Below are positions 53,271 to 61,609 of a stretch of 64,000 bases of DNA, one piece after another. A program made the position numbers and the translations under genes. The stretch is taken from the NCBI GenBank assembly GCA_963764235.1, contig CAVXRO010000009.1, positions 372,001 through 436,000 of the forward strand. The letters are read 5' to 3'. The notes under the pieces were generated by a model, which searched no databases, was not told the origin of the DNA, and saw only the letters and a program-made list of their open reading frames with translations. The DNA is from DATFVA01 sp963764235. GTDB taxonomy: Bacteria; Bacteroidota; Ignavibacteria; Ignavibacteriales; Ignavibacteriaceae. How positions within the stretch are numbered: position 1 is the first letter of the stretch; each line of letters starts with the position of its first letter.

Positions 53271-54617
53271 TTATCTATATTTCTGAATGTAAGCATCGAT
53301 ATCAAATTTTCTTTTCGCACCATTCCTGTTCATATACCGGACTTTCCCGAATATTTCCCGTTCAGCCCATGGCCGGTCATGCACTCCGCCTATTGACCAG
53401 GCACAGCCCGTATATCCATTCGGATCACGTCCGTCAAGCTCATATTTATTGTTAAGGTAAATGGCTATACGAAAGGCATCCCGGGGAGAAGCAGTCCATT
53501 CAAGAATTTTTTTTGCCCAATACATCCTAATATATCCGTGCATTTTTCCGGTAGTAACAAGTTCCTTCTGTGCAGCGTTCCATAGATCCTCATGAGATTC
53601 TGCATTTTCAAATTGCTCCGGTGTGTAGATATATTCGCGTTTATCGTTTTTATGCTGCTCAAGTGTTTCTTTCGCCCAATCAGGAAACCCTGAAACAGAA
53701 TCATATTCAGTATTATTAAAACAGAAATTATCCGACAGCTCTCTTCTAACTATAAGTTCTTCAAGGAAAGCCTTTTCGGAATCCTGTTCTCCGCCTAACT
53801 TTTTTATTTCCAGTGCTGACCGCTGAGCTGCGATTTGTCCGAAATGCAGGTACGGGGATAAACCGGACTGGGCATCTTTTACCGGGTCGTTTCTGTCAAC
53901 AGCATAATTTTCAAATTTTACTTCAAGGAATTTTTTCAGGGTTTGATGAGCGGAATATTCCCCGGGTTTTATCCAATCAACTTTTCCAACGCTCTTATCA
54001 ACATCAGTACTCTCATATACATTTTCCCAATCAACAGGATCCGCAGAGAATGCTTCCGAACTTTTCATCTTTTTTACGGCAGGGAATTCAGTAAGGAACT
54101 CCGGCAGGTGATTATGGATTTTAGGACGAAGGGTATATGCGGCAAATTCCTGCTTATCGGATACGAACCTGCAGGGAATTATATTATGAGCATCCACTTC
54201 GTAAAATGGTATGTGAATTCTGTCCCCAACTTCCTGCTTCCATTTCCTTTTAATCTTCAGTGGATCAAAATCTGAAACAAGTATACTTATATCATTGGAT
54301 TCTATAAAACCTATTAATTCTCTGGCGGGATCACCGGTCAGCAGAAAAAAAGGAATATTGTATTTCTTAAGTTTCTTTTCCAGTTCCTTAAGTCCTTCAA
54401 GCATAAAATCATACTGGCGGAAGGAGGCGCTCAGAAAGTCGGGCACAAGGTTAAATATCACTCCAAATGATGCTTTCCTCTCCAAAGCCAGTTTCTGAGC
54501 ATAAAGAAGAGCATAATTATCATGGACCCGCTGGTCCCTGCTCATCCAGTAAATGACGGGACCTTTGCGTTCTCTACCTTCCTTTAATATCGTGACCCTG
54601 TTTTTAAATTCATCCAT
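53271..54617 (-). CDS. phrB: class II deoxyribodipyrimidine photolyase
   Basis: Repairs pyrimidine dimers with blue light and FAD. 448 residues from the ATG at 54617, where CAGGAAAT is seven bases upstream; the frame is open nine more codons to a TTG. WMSRDQRVHDNYALLYAQ near the start and the FAD site RRELSDNFCFNN (about residue 300), then GKMHGYIRMYWAKKILEW (about 375) and the YTGCAWSIGGVHDRPW block are class II signatures rather than those of class I/cryptochromes. It is likely monocistronic; no light regulator is adjacent, but a B12 protein of photoreceptor type is found at 59.6 kb. Confidence 0.93.
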   Translation of the reverse strand: MDEFKNRVTILKEGRERKGPVIYWMSRDQRVHDNYALLYAQKLALERKASFGVIFNLVPDFLSASFRQYDFMLEGLKELEKKLKKYNIPFFLLTGDPARELIGFIESNDISILVSDFDPLKIKRKWKQEVGDRIHIPFYEVDAHNIIPCRFVSDKQEFAAYTLRPKIHNHLPEFLTEFPAVKKMKSSEAFSADPVDWENVYESTDVDKSVGKVDWIKPGEYSAHQTLKKFLEVKFENYAVDRNDPVKDAQSGLSPYLHFGQIAAQRSALEIKKLGGEQDSEKAFLEELIVRRELSDNFCFNNTEYDSVSGFPDWAKETLEQHKNDKREYIYTPEQFENAESHEDLWNAAQKELVTTGKMHGYIRMYWAKKILEWTASPRDAFRIAIYLNNKYELDGRDPNGYTGCAWSIGGVHDRPWAEREIFGKVRYMNRNGAKRKFDIDAYIQKYR

Positions 54618-54682
54618 GCCATTTCCTGTTTGCCTGAATAACAAACCAGGGATAGAATAAGTTCAAAGAGGAGATCTGCAGC

Positions 54683-55210
54683 CTATTTGTTCTGAGTTGA
54701 ATCAAGAGGAACTTTAAGCAGTTTCAAATCATCTACCCAGACAATACCGTCTCCATCAATCACAATATTTAATTTTACAATATCAGGATTTTCCCCTTTA
54801 CGCAGGTAGAATGGTGTCTGCAGGGTTGTCCAGCCGGCTGTTCCGGTAAGAGATGACTCGAAAAAATCACCTTTATCGTTAAACTGACACCACATTTCAA
54901 GGTAAACATTTCCATTCACATCCTGTGTCTTAACCTTCGCCCGGTAAATTAGCCGTGCATTTTCAACATCTATATCCCCTGTTTCATAAAGGTGTACAAC
55001 GGCAGGGTGATCTGTGGTTATTGCCAGTGAACCATTACCATCAAAAGAAGCATTCCTATCGAGCACGATATTTGTGTTGCTGATTATATCATTCCTGCTG
55101 ATAGGGTACTCTTTGATCAGTTCCCCATTTACTTTTTCTCTGCTGCCGCAGCCTGCAGAAAGCCAAAGAGAAAAAGCCATTAAGCAGACCAGGTAAATAT
55201 AACATTTCAT
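54683..55210 (-). CDS. hypothetical lipoprotein with a galactose-binding-like domain
   Basis: A 175-residue protein with a lipoprotein signal (LSAGC lipobox at about residue 17-21) and a single beta-sandwich domain (KVNGELIKEYPI, GSLAITTDHPAVVHLYETG, GNVYLEMWCQFNDKGDF, DGIVWVDDLKLLK). The VWVDDLKLL end is typical of carbohydrate-binding module or galactose-binding-like folds. It probably sits in the envelope; function unknown. It follows the photolyase region; no clear operon partner. Confidence 0.7.
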   Translation of the reverse strand: MKCYIYLVCLMAFSLWLSAGCGSREKVNGELIKEYPISRNDIISNTNIVLDRNASFDGNGSLAITTDHPAVVHLYETGDIDVENARLIYRAKVKTQDVNGNVYLEMWCQFNDKGDFFESSLTGTAGWTTLQTPFYLRKGENPDIVKLNIVIDGDGIVWVDDLKLLKVPLDSTQNK

Positions 55211-55400
55211 ATCGATCCTGATGATAACTGTTATAGCTTATTATTTCCCAGAAATAAAGTCTGCCCGAAATAAGATTTTTTTTTCAAAAAAATATGATAT
55301 GAAAGCGAAAAGAAAAGTGACTGCTCACAAACATTAAATTCACGATCTGTTACAGGCGACAGGCCTTAAGCCGGAGATATAACAAGAAAATTATAAATAA

Positions 55401-56177
55401 TCAGGGGATTGTAATTTCAATTCCAATGGGACAATGATCAGAGCCCATAACATCAGGCATTATAAAAGCAGATTTAACATTATCTCTATATTCTTCATTT
55501 ACGAAAAAGTAATCGATACGCCAGCCTACATTTCTTTCCCGCGCACGTGTAATGACATGCCACCAGGTATACTGACCGGGTTCACTGTTAAACATCCTGA
55601 AAGTATCCACATAACCACAGCCGCAGAACTTATCCATCCATTCTCTCTCGATGGGAAGAAATCCCGATGTTGTCTCATTCTGCTTTGGATGTGCAAGGTC
55701 TATTTCTTTATGCGCCGTATTAACATCACCGCAGATAACAAGGTTTCTGCCATCAGCCCTTAATTTTTCCGCATATTTCAGAAATGCATCGTAAAAATCC
55801 ATTTTGTATTTAAGTCTCAGAGGAGACGCTTTACCGTTGGGATAATAGACGTTCAACAAGACGAAGTCTCCATAGTCAGCTGCGAGAATTCTTCCCTCAC
55901 TATCAAATTTCTTTACCCCGAATCCATTTTCCACCCTTAAAGGTTTTTTCTTTGAATACACGGCAACCCCGCTGTAGCCTTTCTTAACGGCGGAGGAAAA
56001 GTACGAATTATATCCGGGAGGATTTCTCAGTCCCTCAGCGAGCTGATCTTCGGCTGCCTTGGTTTCCTGAAGACAAAGAACATCAGGATTCTCGGAATTA
56101 AACCAGTTAAGAAAACCTTTTTTATGTACTGCTCTTATCCCGTTAACATTCCAGGACAATAATCTAAGTGTCTGCAT
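55401..56177 (-). CDS. xthA: exodeoxyribonuclease III
   Basis: AP endonuclease and 3'-5' exonuclease of base-excision repair. 258 residues of the EEP fold: LRLLSWNVNGIRA, LCLQETKA, GYSGVAVYSKK, LNVYYPNG, ICGDVNTAHKEIDLAHPK, and the GSDHCPIGIEI end with the catalytic aspartate-histidine pair. It is 14 bases downstream of the mntH-like gene and ends the mntR-mntH-xthA operon, tying DNA repair to metal stress. Confidence 0.95.
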   Translation of the reverse strand: MQTLRLLSWNVNGIRAVHKKGFLNWFNSENPDVLCLQETKAAEDQLAEGLRNPPGYNSYFSSAVKKGYSGVAVYSKKKPLRVENGFGVKKFDSEGRILAADYGDFVLLNVYYPNGKASPLRLKYKMDFYDAFLKYAEKLRADGRNLVICGDVNTAHKEIDLAHPKQNETTSGFLPIEREWMDKFCGCGYVDTFRMFNSEPGQYTWWHVITRARERNVGWRIDYFFVNEEYRDNVKSAFIMPDVMGSDHCPIGIEITIP

Positions 56178-56191
56178 AAATAAAAATATTG

Positions 56192-58084
56192 TTATTGTTC
56201 GACAGGTATCGCAAGAACGGGAATCCTTACCCTGTGCCTGAGACCGTCAACTGTTGATCCATAGATGATATCTTTCAGTATCTTGTGGCCGTGACTTCCT
56301 ACAATAAGCATTTCCAGTTCTTCCTTTTTAGATATACGGGCTATTTCGTCTTCGGGTTCCCCGCCGCCGATAATAGTATTTGTCTTAATATTGTCTTTCC
56401 TTAATTCTGCTGCGAAACCCTGTAGATATTCCTCCATCTCCAGAGCACTCTTATCGGCGACAAGATCCCCAATGAACCTCCCGGTGGCCGATTCAACACA
56501 ATGGATCAGGTAAATAACGGGATTCAGGGACCTTACCAGCGGTAATGCCCCCTTTATTATCTCTCTGTCTCTTTCAGCTTTACCTTCAAGTGCTATTCCT
56601 ATTTTTTTATACATGGAAGGATATGTTTTCTTGTTTTCGAAGAATGATAATAGTACCGACTTTTTGCCGATTACTCTGGCTATCTTTTCTTTCTTTAGAT
56701 ACGGCTCAAAACTGATCCAGAATAATAATATAACCAGGAAAAACAACAAAGGCAGCATGGCATATCTTGTTAATATTCCTCCGATTCCCTGATCATCGAA
56801 ATTTTCCAAAAGAAAATCATACACCAGCTTAAAGTTAAGGACTATAATCAAAACAGCAGAAAACCACGCAGCCAGGCGCAGAAGCAGCCGCGACGCAAAT
56901 TCATTCATCCTTAACTTGCTATTTGTAAAGTGCAGCAGAGGGATCAGAGCAAAAGGAAGCTGCAATGATAATATTACCTGTGAAAGGACAAGCAGTTCAT
57001 CAACAGCACCGGAGCCCGAGATTTTAATTACAATTACTGCCGGAATAATCGCGAGAAGGCGTGTAATCAATCTCCGGAGCCAGGGTCTTAGTTTTAGTCC
57101 CGTAAATCCCTCCATAACGATCTGCCCAGCGAATGTACCCGTGATTGTAGATGATTGTCCTGCCGCCAGCAGAGCAATACCGAATGCAATGGGCGCTATA
57201 TTACTTCCCAGCAAAGGGGCCAGTAACGCATGGGCATCTATAATTGAGGCAATCTCCGAATGTCCTGTTGTGAAGAAGACTGCAGCAGCCAGAATTAAAA
57301 TTGAAGCGTTGACTAGAAATGCTGCATTCAAAGCTACAATCGAATCGATAAGATTAAACTTATTGGCCTCTCTTAAGCCCGTATGTGTTCTTTCGATGCT
57401 TCTCGACTGAACAAGTGCTGAGTGTAAGTAAAGGTTATGCGGCATTACAGTAGCTCCTATAATTCCGAGAGCAATAAATAATGCTTCACCGTTTAACGCG
57501 CCGGGAATGAATCCCTTAGCAATACCTGGGATATCCGGTTGTGATAAAAACATCTCGAAAGCAAAGCATATCCCGATCGTCGCCACCAGTGCGAGTATAA
57601 ATGCCTCCATCTTTCTGATCCCAAACGACATCAGAGCCATGAGTATTAACACGTCGAGTGCGGTGATGGCAACGCCCCATATCAGAGGAATATTAAACAG
57701 CAGATACATACCAACAGCAGAGCCCAGCACTTCCGCAAGATCTGTAGCAGCAATTGCAATCTCAGTTATGATCCACAAAACATAATTAACCGGTTTCGGA
57801 TAGTGATCGCGACAGGCCTGCGCCAGGTCCCTTCCCGTTACAATCCCCAGCCGGGCCGACAGCGTCTGAAACACTATAGCCATTATATTAGCGAGAAGTA
57901 TTACCCAGATTAAGGCATAGCCGAACTTCGCACCTCCGGCCAGGTCGGTTGCCCAATTTCCCGGATCCATATAGCCGACTGAAACCATAAAGGCGGGACC
58001 GGTGAAGAAAAGCAGTCTCTTCCAGAAACTGGAACCTGATTTAATTTTTACAGATGAATGTATTTCAGAAAGAGATTTATCCAT
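56192..58084 (-). CDS. mntH: Nramp-family divalent metal transporter fused to a UspA domain
   Basis: A 630-residue two-part protein. About residues 20-450 form an Nramp permease with 11 or so transmembrane helices; the metal-binding DPGN (40-43) and MPHN (about 213) motifs are intact, as expected for manganese or iron uptake coupled to protons. About residues 485-628 form a universal stress protein domain, with GSHGHKILKDIIYGSTVDGLRH carrying the ATP-binding glycines. Nramp-UspA fusions are known in Bacteroidota, but what the stress domain does to transport is unclear. It starts three bases after the mntR stop. Confidence 0.92.
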   Translation of the reverse strand: MDKSLSEIHSSVKIKSGSSFWKRLLFFTGPAFMVSVGYMDPGNWATDLAGGAKFGYALIWVILLANIMAIVFQTLSARLGIVTGRDLAQACRDHYPKPVNYVLWIITEIAIAATDLAEVLGSAVGMYLLFNIPLIWGVAITALDVLILMALMSFGIRKMEAFILALVATIGICFAFEMFLSQPDIPGIAKGFIPGALNGEALFIALGIIGATVMPHNLYLHSALVQSRSIERTHTGLREANKFNLIDSIVALNAAFLVNASILILAAAVFFTTGHSEIASIIDAHALLAPLLGSNIAPIAFGIALLAAGQSSTITGTFAGQIVMEGFTGLKLRPWLRRLITRLLAIIPAVIVIKISGSGAVDELLVLSQVILSLQLPFALIPLLHFTNSKLRMNEFASRLLLRLAAWFSAVLIIVLNFKLVYDFLLENFDDQGIGGILTRYAMLPLLFFLVILLFWISFEPYLKKEKIARVIGKKSVLLSFFENKKTYPSMYKKIGIALEGKAERDREIIKGALPLVRSLNPVIYLIHCVESATGRFIGDLVADKSALEMEEYLQGFAAELRKDNIKTNTIIGGGEPEDEIARISKKEELEMLIVGSHGHKILKDIIYGSTVDGLRHRVRIPVLAIPVEQ

Positions 58085-58087
58085 AAA

Positions 58088-58750
58088 TTATTTTTTTATC
58101 AATTCAACAAATACATTTTCGGCAATCTTACGACTGATATTACAGTCCCTTCCCTCTACCTCAATTAACATCGATTTATCAAAATTTCTAACTGCCTTCA
58201 TCTCAATTATTTCATTCAGGTTTATTCCTATTTCGGATATGTAGACAAGGAAGCTTTCGTCAAAGTCATTCACACGAATAACTTTCCCGGCTTCACCTTT
58301 CTTTAAAAGTGAAAGGGGTATATTCTTCCTGAGTTTCGGAACTTTTCCCTTTTTCGAAGGAATAGGATCTCCATGCGGATCATATTCAGGAAATTCAAGC
58401 ATTTCCTCCATCCTGTTGATCAGCTCATCCGAAGCAGAGTGTTCAAGCCTGTGTGCTTCATCGTGCACTTTGTCCCATGGCATCCCTACAACCTGGTTAA
58501 GAAATACTTCCCATATCCTGTGGCGCCTGACCATGTTCTTTGCATAAGCTCTTCCTTTCTCGGTGAGAGTGATGCTCCTGTACTTTTCATAATTAACATA
58601 CTTCTCTTTGGACAGCCTCCGGAGCATATCGGTAACTGCGGCATTGGAAATTCCCAGCTTTTCGGCAATTATATTGGGCTTTATATTCCCCGACTCATCC
58701 CGGTACTTGTAAATAACACTCAGGTAGTCTTCTGTAGAGATATTAGGCAT
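58088..58750 (-). CDS. mntR: DtxR/MntR-family metal-dependent regulator
   Basis: A 220-residue repressor with an N-terminal winged helix (SNAAVTDMLRRLSKEKYVNYEK), a dimerisation and metal-binding domain (MVRRHRIWEVFLNQVVG, HDEAHRLEHSASDELINRME with histidine and glutamate ligands) and a C-terminal FeoA/SH3-like domain (GEAGKVIRVNDFD). It is three bases upstream of mntH and should repress that operon when metal is plentiful. A 28-base perfect palindrome lies 28 bases before its start, the likely autoregulatory operator. Confidence 0.92.
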   Translation of the reverse strand: MPNISTEDYLSVIYKYRDESGNIKPNIIAEKLGISNAAVTDMLRRLSKEKYVNYEKYRSITLTEKGRAYAKNMVRRHRIWEVFLNQVVGMPWDKVHDEAHRLEHSASDELINRMEEMLEFPEYDPHGDPIPSKKGKVPKLRKNIPLSLLKKGEAGKVIRVNDFDESFLVYISEIGINLNEIIEMKAVRNFDKSMLIEVEGRDCNISRKIAENVFVELIKK

Positions 58751-58777
58751 CTTTGTAATTTTTTAAGTAAAGGTCGA

Positions 58778-58805
58778 TTTAAATTTAAGCATGCTTAAAT
58801 TTAAA
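58778..58805. promoter_or_regulatory. 28-bp perfect palindrome, likely MntR operator
   Basis: A perfect dyad centred between 58791 and 58792 around TTTAAGCATGCTTAAA; the outer arms are AT runs. It lies 28 bases before the mntR start codon, where a DtxR-family dimer pair would block the promoter. No other such palindrome was noticed in the window. Confidence 0.7.
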
Positions 58806-58841
58806 AGCAAGAAGGCTTTAAAGTGGTTGCACAAAAAATAA

Positions 58842-58865
58842 GGATGCTCACAAAATGGAGCATCC
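58842..58865 (-). terminator. terminator of the cobO-B12-DUF2752-TM2 operon
   Basis: GGATGCTC (58842-58849) pairs with GAGCATCC (58858-58865); on the minus strand TTATTTTTTG follows. It comes 26 bases after the TM2 gene and before the mntR operator. Confidence 0.75.
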
Positions 58866-58890
58866 CAAATTTATTTGAGAAGAGGAATTG

Positions 58891-59238
58891 TTAACTCATT
58901 AACATACCTGAAACCTGGTTTGCAACTTTCTGGTTGTATTCGCTGGCCAGTCGTTTATGGTTTACGATATCTACAATAGTTCCTACCAGGCAGAGTCCCC
59001 CTGTGAACAGGTAGAGCAGCCCCATTCCCATCTGGTCAATAACAAACCTATGTACGCCCGAAACTCCCAGGAACCCTATCAGGGTCAGCAGAAGTATTGT
59101 CTGGGGATCTTTTCTTCTCGAATTATATATGTTTGCGAACTGCCGGATCTGATCATCGCTGAAATCTTTTACCATTCCCTGTATGTAGCTAAGTTCTTCC
59201 GGTTCAAGGTTAGGCATTAGTTGTAAAAGATTGATCAT
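58891..59238 (-). CDS. TM2-domain membrane protein
   Basis: A 115-residue protein with a TM2 domain: two transmembrane helices (about 45-90) with the short loop GVHRFVIDQMGMGLLYLFTGG and TIVDIVN. The N-terminal region is a soluble helical segment (LEPEELSYIQGMVKDFS). TM2 proteins of bacteria have no settled role. GGAG seven bases upstream supports this start, inside the end of the DUF2752 gene, so the two overlap by 29 bases and are coupled. Confidence 0.8.
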   Translation of the reverse strand: MINLLQLMPNLEPEELSYIQGMVKDFSDDQIRQFANIYNSRRKDPQTILLLTLIGFLGVSGVHRFVIDQMGMGLLYLFTGGLCLVGTIVDIVNHKRLASEYNQKVANQVSGMLMS

Positions 59239-59569
59239 ATTTATACTCCATCTTTGTAGTAAAAAGATTTTTTGAATTTATAAATGAAATTTTCATTAGT
59301 TCGTAAATCCTCCGGAAAAGTACTGCAAATGCAAATAACCCCAGGGGATGAGCACTTAATGACTTCTCAATTTCAAGGGAAAGCAGGTAGTGAATTGATT
59401 TTCCCAAACCGCAGCCGGGACAAAAATCAATGCCTATATTCTTAAAAGGACAAACAGAAAAGTGAGATGAACCGTCAACGTCAATGAAAGCCAGTACCAG
59501 AATCCCCGAAATCCAGATTAAAGCTTCCGGATTAATTACACTGAAAAACCTGAGAAAATAATTTTTCAT
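59210..59569 (-). CDS. DUF2752 membrane protein
   Basis: A 119-residue membrane protein of the DUF2752 family, recognised by CPFKNIGIDFCPGCGLGKSIHYLLSL (in part) near residues 40-65: the CPFK and CPGCGLGRA-type cysteine motifs. Two or three transmembrane helices. Its end overlaps the TM2 gene start. DUF2752 is of unknown function and is often next to TM2 genes in other Bacteroidota. It is 47 bases downstream of the B12-binding gene. Confidence 0.8.
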   Translation of the reverse strand: MKNYFLRFFSVINPEALIWISGILVLAFIDVDGSSHFSVCPFKNIGIDFCPGCGLGKSIHYLLSLEIEKSLSAHPLGLFAFAVLFRRIYELMKISFINSKNLFTTKMEYKYDQSFTTNA

Positions 59570-59616
59570 TTGAGGTTAACATAAGTGATTCAGGCAGGAA
59601 GTTCAATAAAATTCTG

Positions 59617-60261
59617 TTAAGCGGTGGATTCTTTCCGCAGGTAGATGTTAAGGGCTTCTATGGTGCTAAAAAAATGAACATTATCATATTTCGTAAGGAT
59701 TTCAGCCTGGCCATTTAGTTCCGCCCTGCCCCCAAGGATTACTTTCTGGCCCGGATAATTAGTCTTTATTTCCCTTACAACATCAATAAGCTTCATTATG
59801 TTTATATAAAAACTGAATGAAAGTCCCACAATTTCAGGTTTTTTCAAGTCTATATACTTCAGTATTTCTTTAGTTGGTGTTGAAGCACCCAAAAAATAAG
59901 TTTCCCACCCATTCAACACAAAGACATCGGCCGCCATCCTGGCTCCAAGCTTGTGATATTCTTTGTTTACACAGGATACAAGGGCTTTTTTATTTAGCTG
60001 TCTGACAGGGGTTATTCTGGACGAACAATAATAAAGCAGCTCTTCGGTAATCTCTGTTCCTAAATGTTCATCCCCGACGGAAAGTTTATTCTGATCCCAC
60101 ATTTTACCAACCTGGTAAAGAGTCTTCTGAAAAAGTTCCGTATAGATTTCAATTATGCCGGTTTTCTCTTCCAGCAGTCTGTCTATAACTCCGCGGCACC
60201 TATTTTTATCTCCCTCAAGCAGGCCGTTAAAATAATCCAGGTAATAAACTTCTTTTATCAT
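59617..60261 (-). CDS. stand-alone cobalamin-binding protein with CarH-type Wx9EH motif
   Basis: A 214-residue protein made of a helical B12-binding cap (about 1-85) and a Rossmann-like B12 domain (about 92-205). The lower axial ligand is likely H103, in EYHKLG (ExHxxG in place of the usual DxHxxG). In the cap, W55 is followed by nine residues and E65-H66, the Wx9EH arrangement that CarH/LitR light-sensing AdoCbl proteins use over the adenosyl face. There is no MerR DNA-binding domain. It follows the cobalamin adenosyltransferase gene (76-base gap). A light sensor or a corrinoid shuttle are both possible; the motif favours the first. Confidence 0.8.
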   Translation of the reverse strand: MIKEVYYLDYFNGLLEGDKNRCRGVIDRLLEEKTGIIEIYTELFQKTLYQVGKMWDQNKLSVGDEHLGTEITEELLYYCSSRITPVRQLNKKALVSCVNKEYHKLGARMAADVFVLNGWETYFLGASTPTKEILKYIDLKKPEIVGLSFSFYINIMKLIDVVREIKTNYPGQKVILGGRAELNGQAEILTKYDNVHFFSTIEALNIYLRKESTA

Positions 60262-60337
60262 ATCAACACCATATTATAAATGTAAAACCCCAACAATAAC
60301 TTTAAAGTTCAATATTTCCTTATTAAAATAATAATTT

Positions 60338-60868
60338 TCAGGATTCAATGCCCTTTCTTGAAGGGATTCCTTTTGTATAATAATGCTTGATTTCCTTCAT
60401 TTCAGTAACAAGATCCGCAATTTCAATTATCTTTTCAGGACAATATCTTCCTGTCAGTATAAGTTCAACCCGGTCAGGTTTCTTTTTTATTGTCTCAATA
60501 ATCTCATCTTCTGTAAGCAGCTTAAAATAAACTACAACAAGTATTTCATCGAGGATAATTATATCAAAAGTTCCGCCTGTCATCAAATCAACTGCTTTCT
60601 GCAGAGCACTCCTTGCCTTTGCTATTTCTTCTTCTGAGGGAAGTTCCCGCTTATAAACGAAATCATCCCCGCCTTTCTGTTCAATGGTTATCCACTCAGA
60701 TAAGTATTTGAGTGAGTTCAGCTCACTATATGGGTATTCCTTCATAAACTGAATAATGTAGGTTTTCAAACCGTTTCCCGCAGCTCTTACAGCCTGCCCG
60801 ATAGAAGCGGTGGATTTTCCTTTTCCGTTTCCTGTGTAGACCTGGATATAACCTTCTTTTAGTGGCAT
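60338..60868 (-). CDS. cobO: cob(I)alamin adenosyltransferase (CobA/CobO/BtuR type)
   Basis: Adds the adenosyl group to reduced corrinoids, making AdoCbl. The P-loop GNGKGKST is at residues 13-20 and ILDEI at about 107; the typical LTGRYCPEKIIEIADLVTEM end is present. Length 176 matches CobA. AGGA six bases before the ATG. It is the first gene of the B12 operon that ends at 58.84 kb and no other corrinoid gene lies nearby, so its product may serve the adjacent B12 protein. Confidence 0.93.
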   Translation of the reverse strand: MPLKEGYIQVYTGNGKGKSTASIGQAVRAAGNGLKTYIIQFMKEYPYSELNSLKYLSEWITIEQKGGDDFVYKRELPSEEEIAKARSALQKAVDLMTGGTFDIIILDEILVVVYFKLLTEDEIIETIKKKPDRVELILTGRYCPEKIIEIADLVTEMKEIKHYYTKGIPSRKGIES

Positions 60869-61059
60869 CAGAAATCCTGTTAATTTGTAATCTTAAATTG
60901 AAACATAATTATAATTTTAAAGCATTCTTTGAAATGAGTAGAACAAAAATATCCTTATTACGGCAAATTACGGGGATAATTCCTGGTACGGAATTTCAAT
61001 AAGTCAAGCTAACTCTCATTCCGGAAAAATTGAAATTTTTTTACTAAAAGGGTATGATC

Positions 61060-61179
61060 ATGCAGATTATTTCTGATGCAATGGCAATAATATTTTCTAT
61101 TACTCTCCTCGTTGTTTTTGTTATTGCTGCATTAAGCTTCACGCGTGAAAAACAAAATAAAGATTCGCATCCTTATTGA
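61060..61179 (+). CDS. small single-pass membrane peptide
   Basis: A 39-residue ORF with one hydrophobic helix (IIFSITLLVVFVIAALSF) and a charged TREKQNKDSHPY tail. AAAGGG seven bases upstream supports this ATG rather than the one two codons earlier. It sits in a 400-base gap with nothing else except AT-rich, repeat-poor sequence, upstream of another small membrane protein. It resembles small respiratory or stress membrane peptides in shape only. Confidence 0.5.
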   Translation: MQIISDAMAIIFSITLLVVFVIAALSFTREKQNKDSHPY

Positions 61180-61270
61180 TTCTGAATAGAAAAGCCTTAA
61201 ATTCAAGTGACCGGGTTAATATGCACATAAGCTGTGTGTGTTATCTTGTTATTTAAAAATCAGGTAAAAT

Positions 61271-61549
61271 ATGTCATTCCTTGAAATTATAATCCTGCTT
61301 ATTATCGCGGGAATTTCCGGTGCTATCGGACAGGCTTTAACAGGATTCTCCAGCGGGGGCTGTTTCCTTTCGATTGTTGTGGGTTTTATAGGCGCTCTCA
61401 TCGGAACCTGGATAGCGCACAAAATGGCCCTCCCGGAAATTTTCGTAATAAATGTAGGAGACGTAGCATTCCCGGTTGTATGGTCAATATTAGGGGCTGT
61501 AGTTTTCACTCTAATTCTTAGTCTTCTCTCTCCCAGAAGAGGAGCATAA
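61271..61549 (+). CDS. GlsB/YeaQ/YmgE-family membrane protein
   Basis: A 92-residue, three-helix membrane protein of the transglycosylase-associated (YeaQ/GlsB) family: AGISGAIGQALTGFSSGGCF, VVGFIGALIGTWIA and VWSILGAVVFTLIL. It is glycine-rich in the first two helices as usual. It is often induced by stress in enterobacteria, function unknown. CAGG six bases upstream. Confidence 0.75.
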   Translation: MSFLEIIILLIIAGISGAIGQALTGFSSGGCFLSIVVGFIGALIGTWIAHKMALPEIFVINVGDVAFPVVWSILGAVVFTLILSLLSPRRGA

Positions 61550-61609
61550 AAAATTCTTGATTATTCATTTGTTAAGCGTTAGCTTCGTTTATCTATTAAA
61601 ATTATTAAG

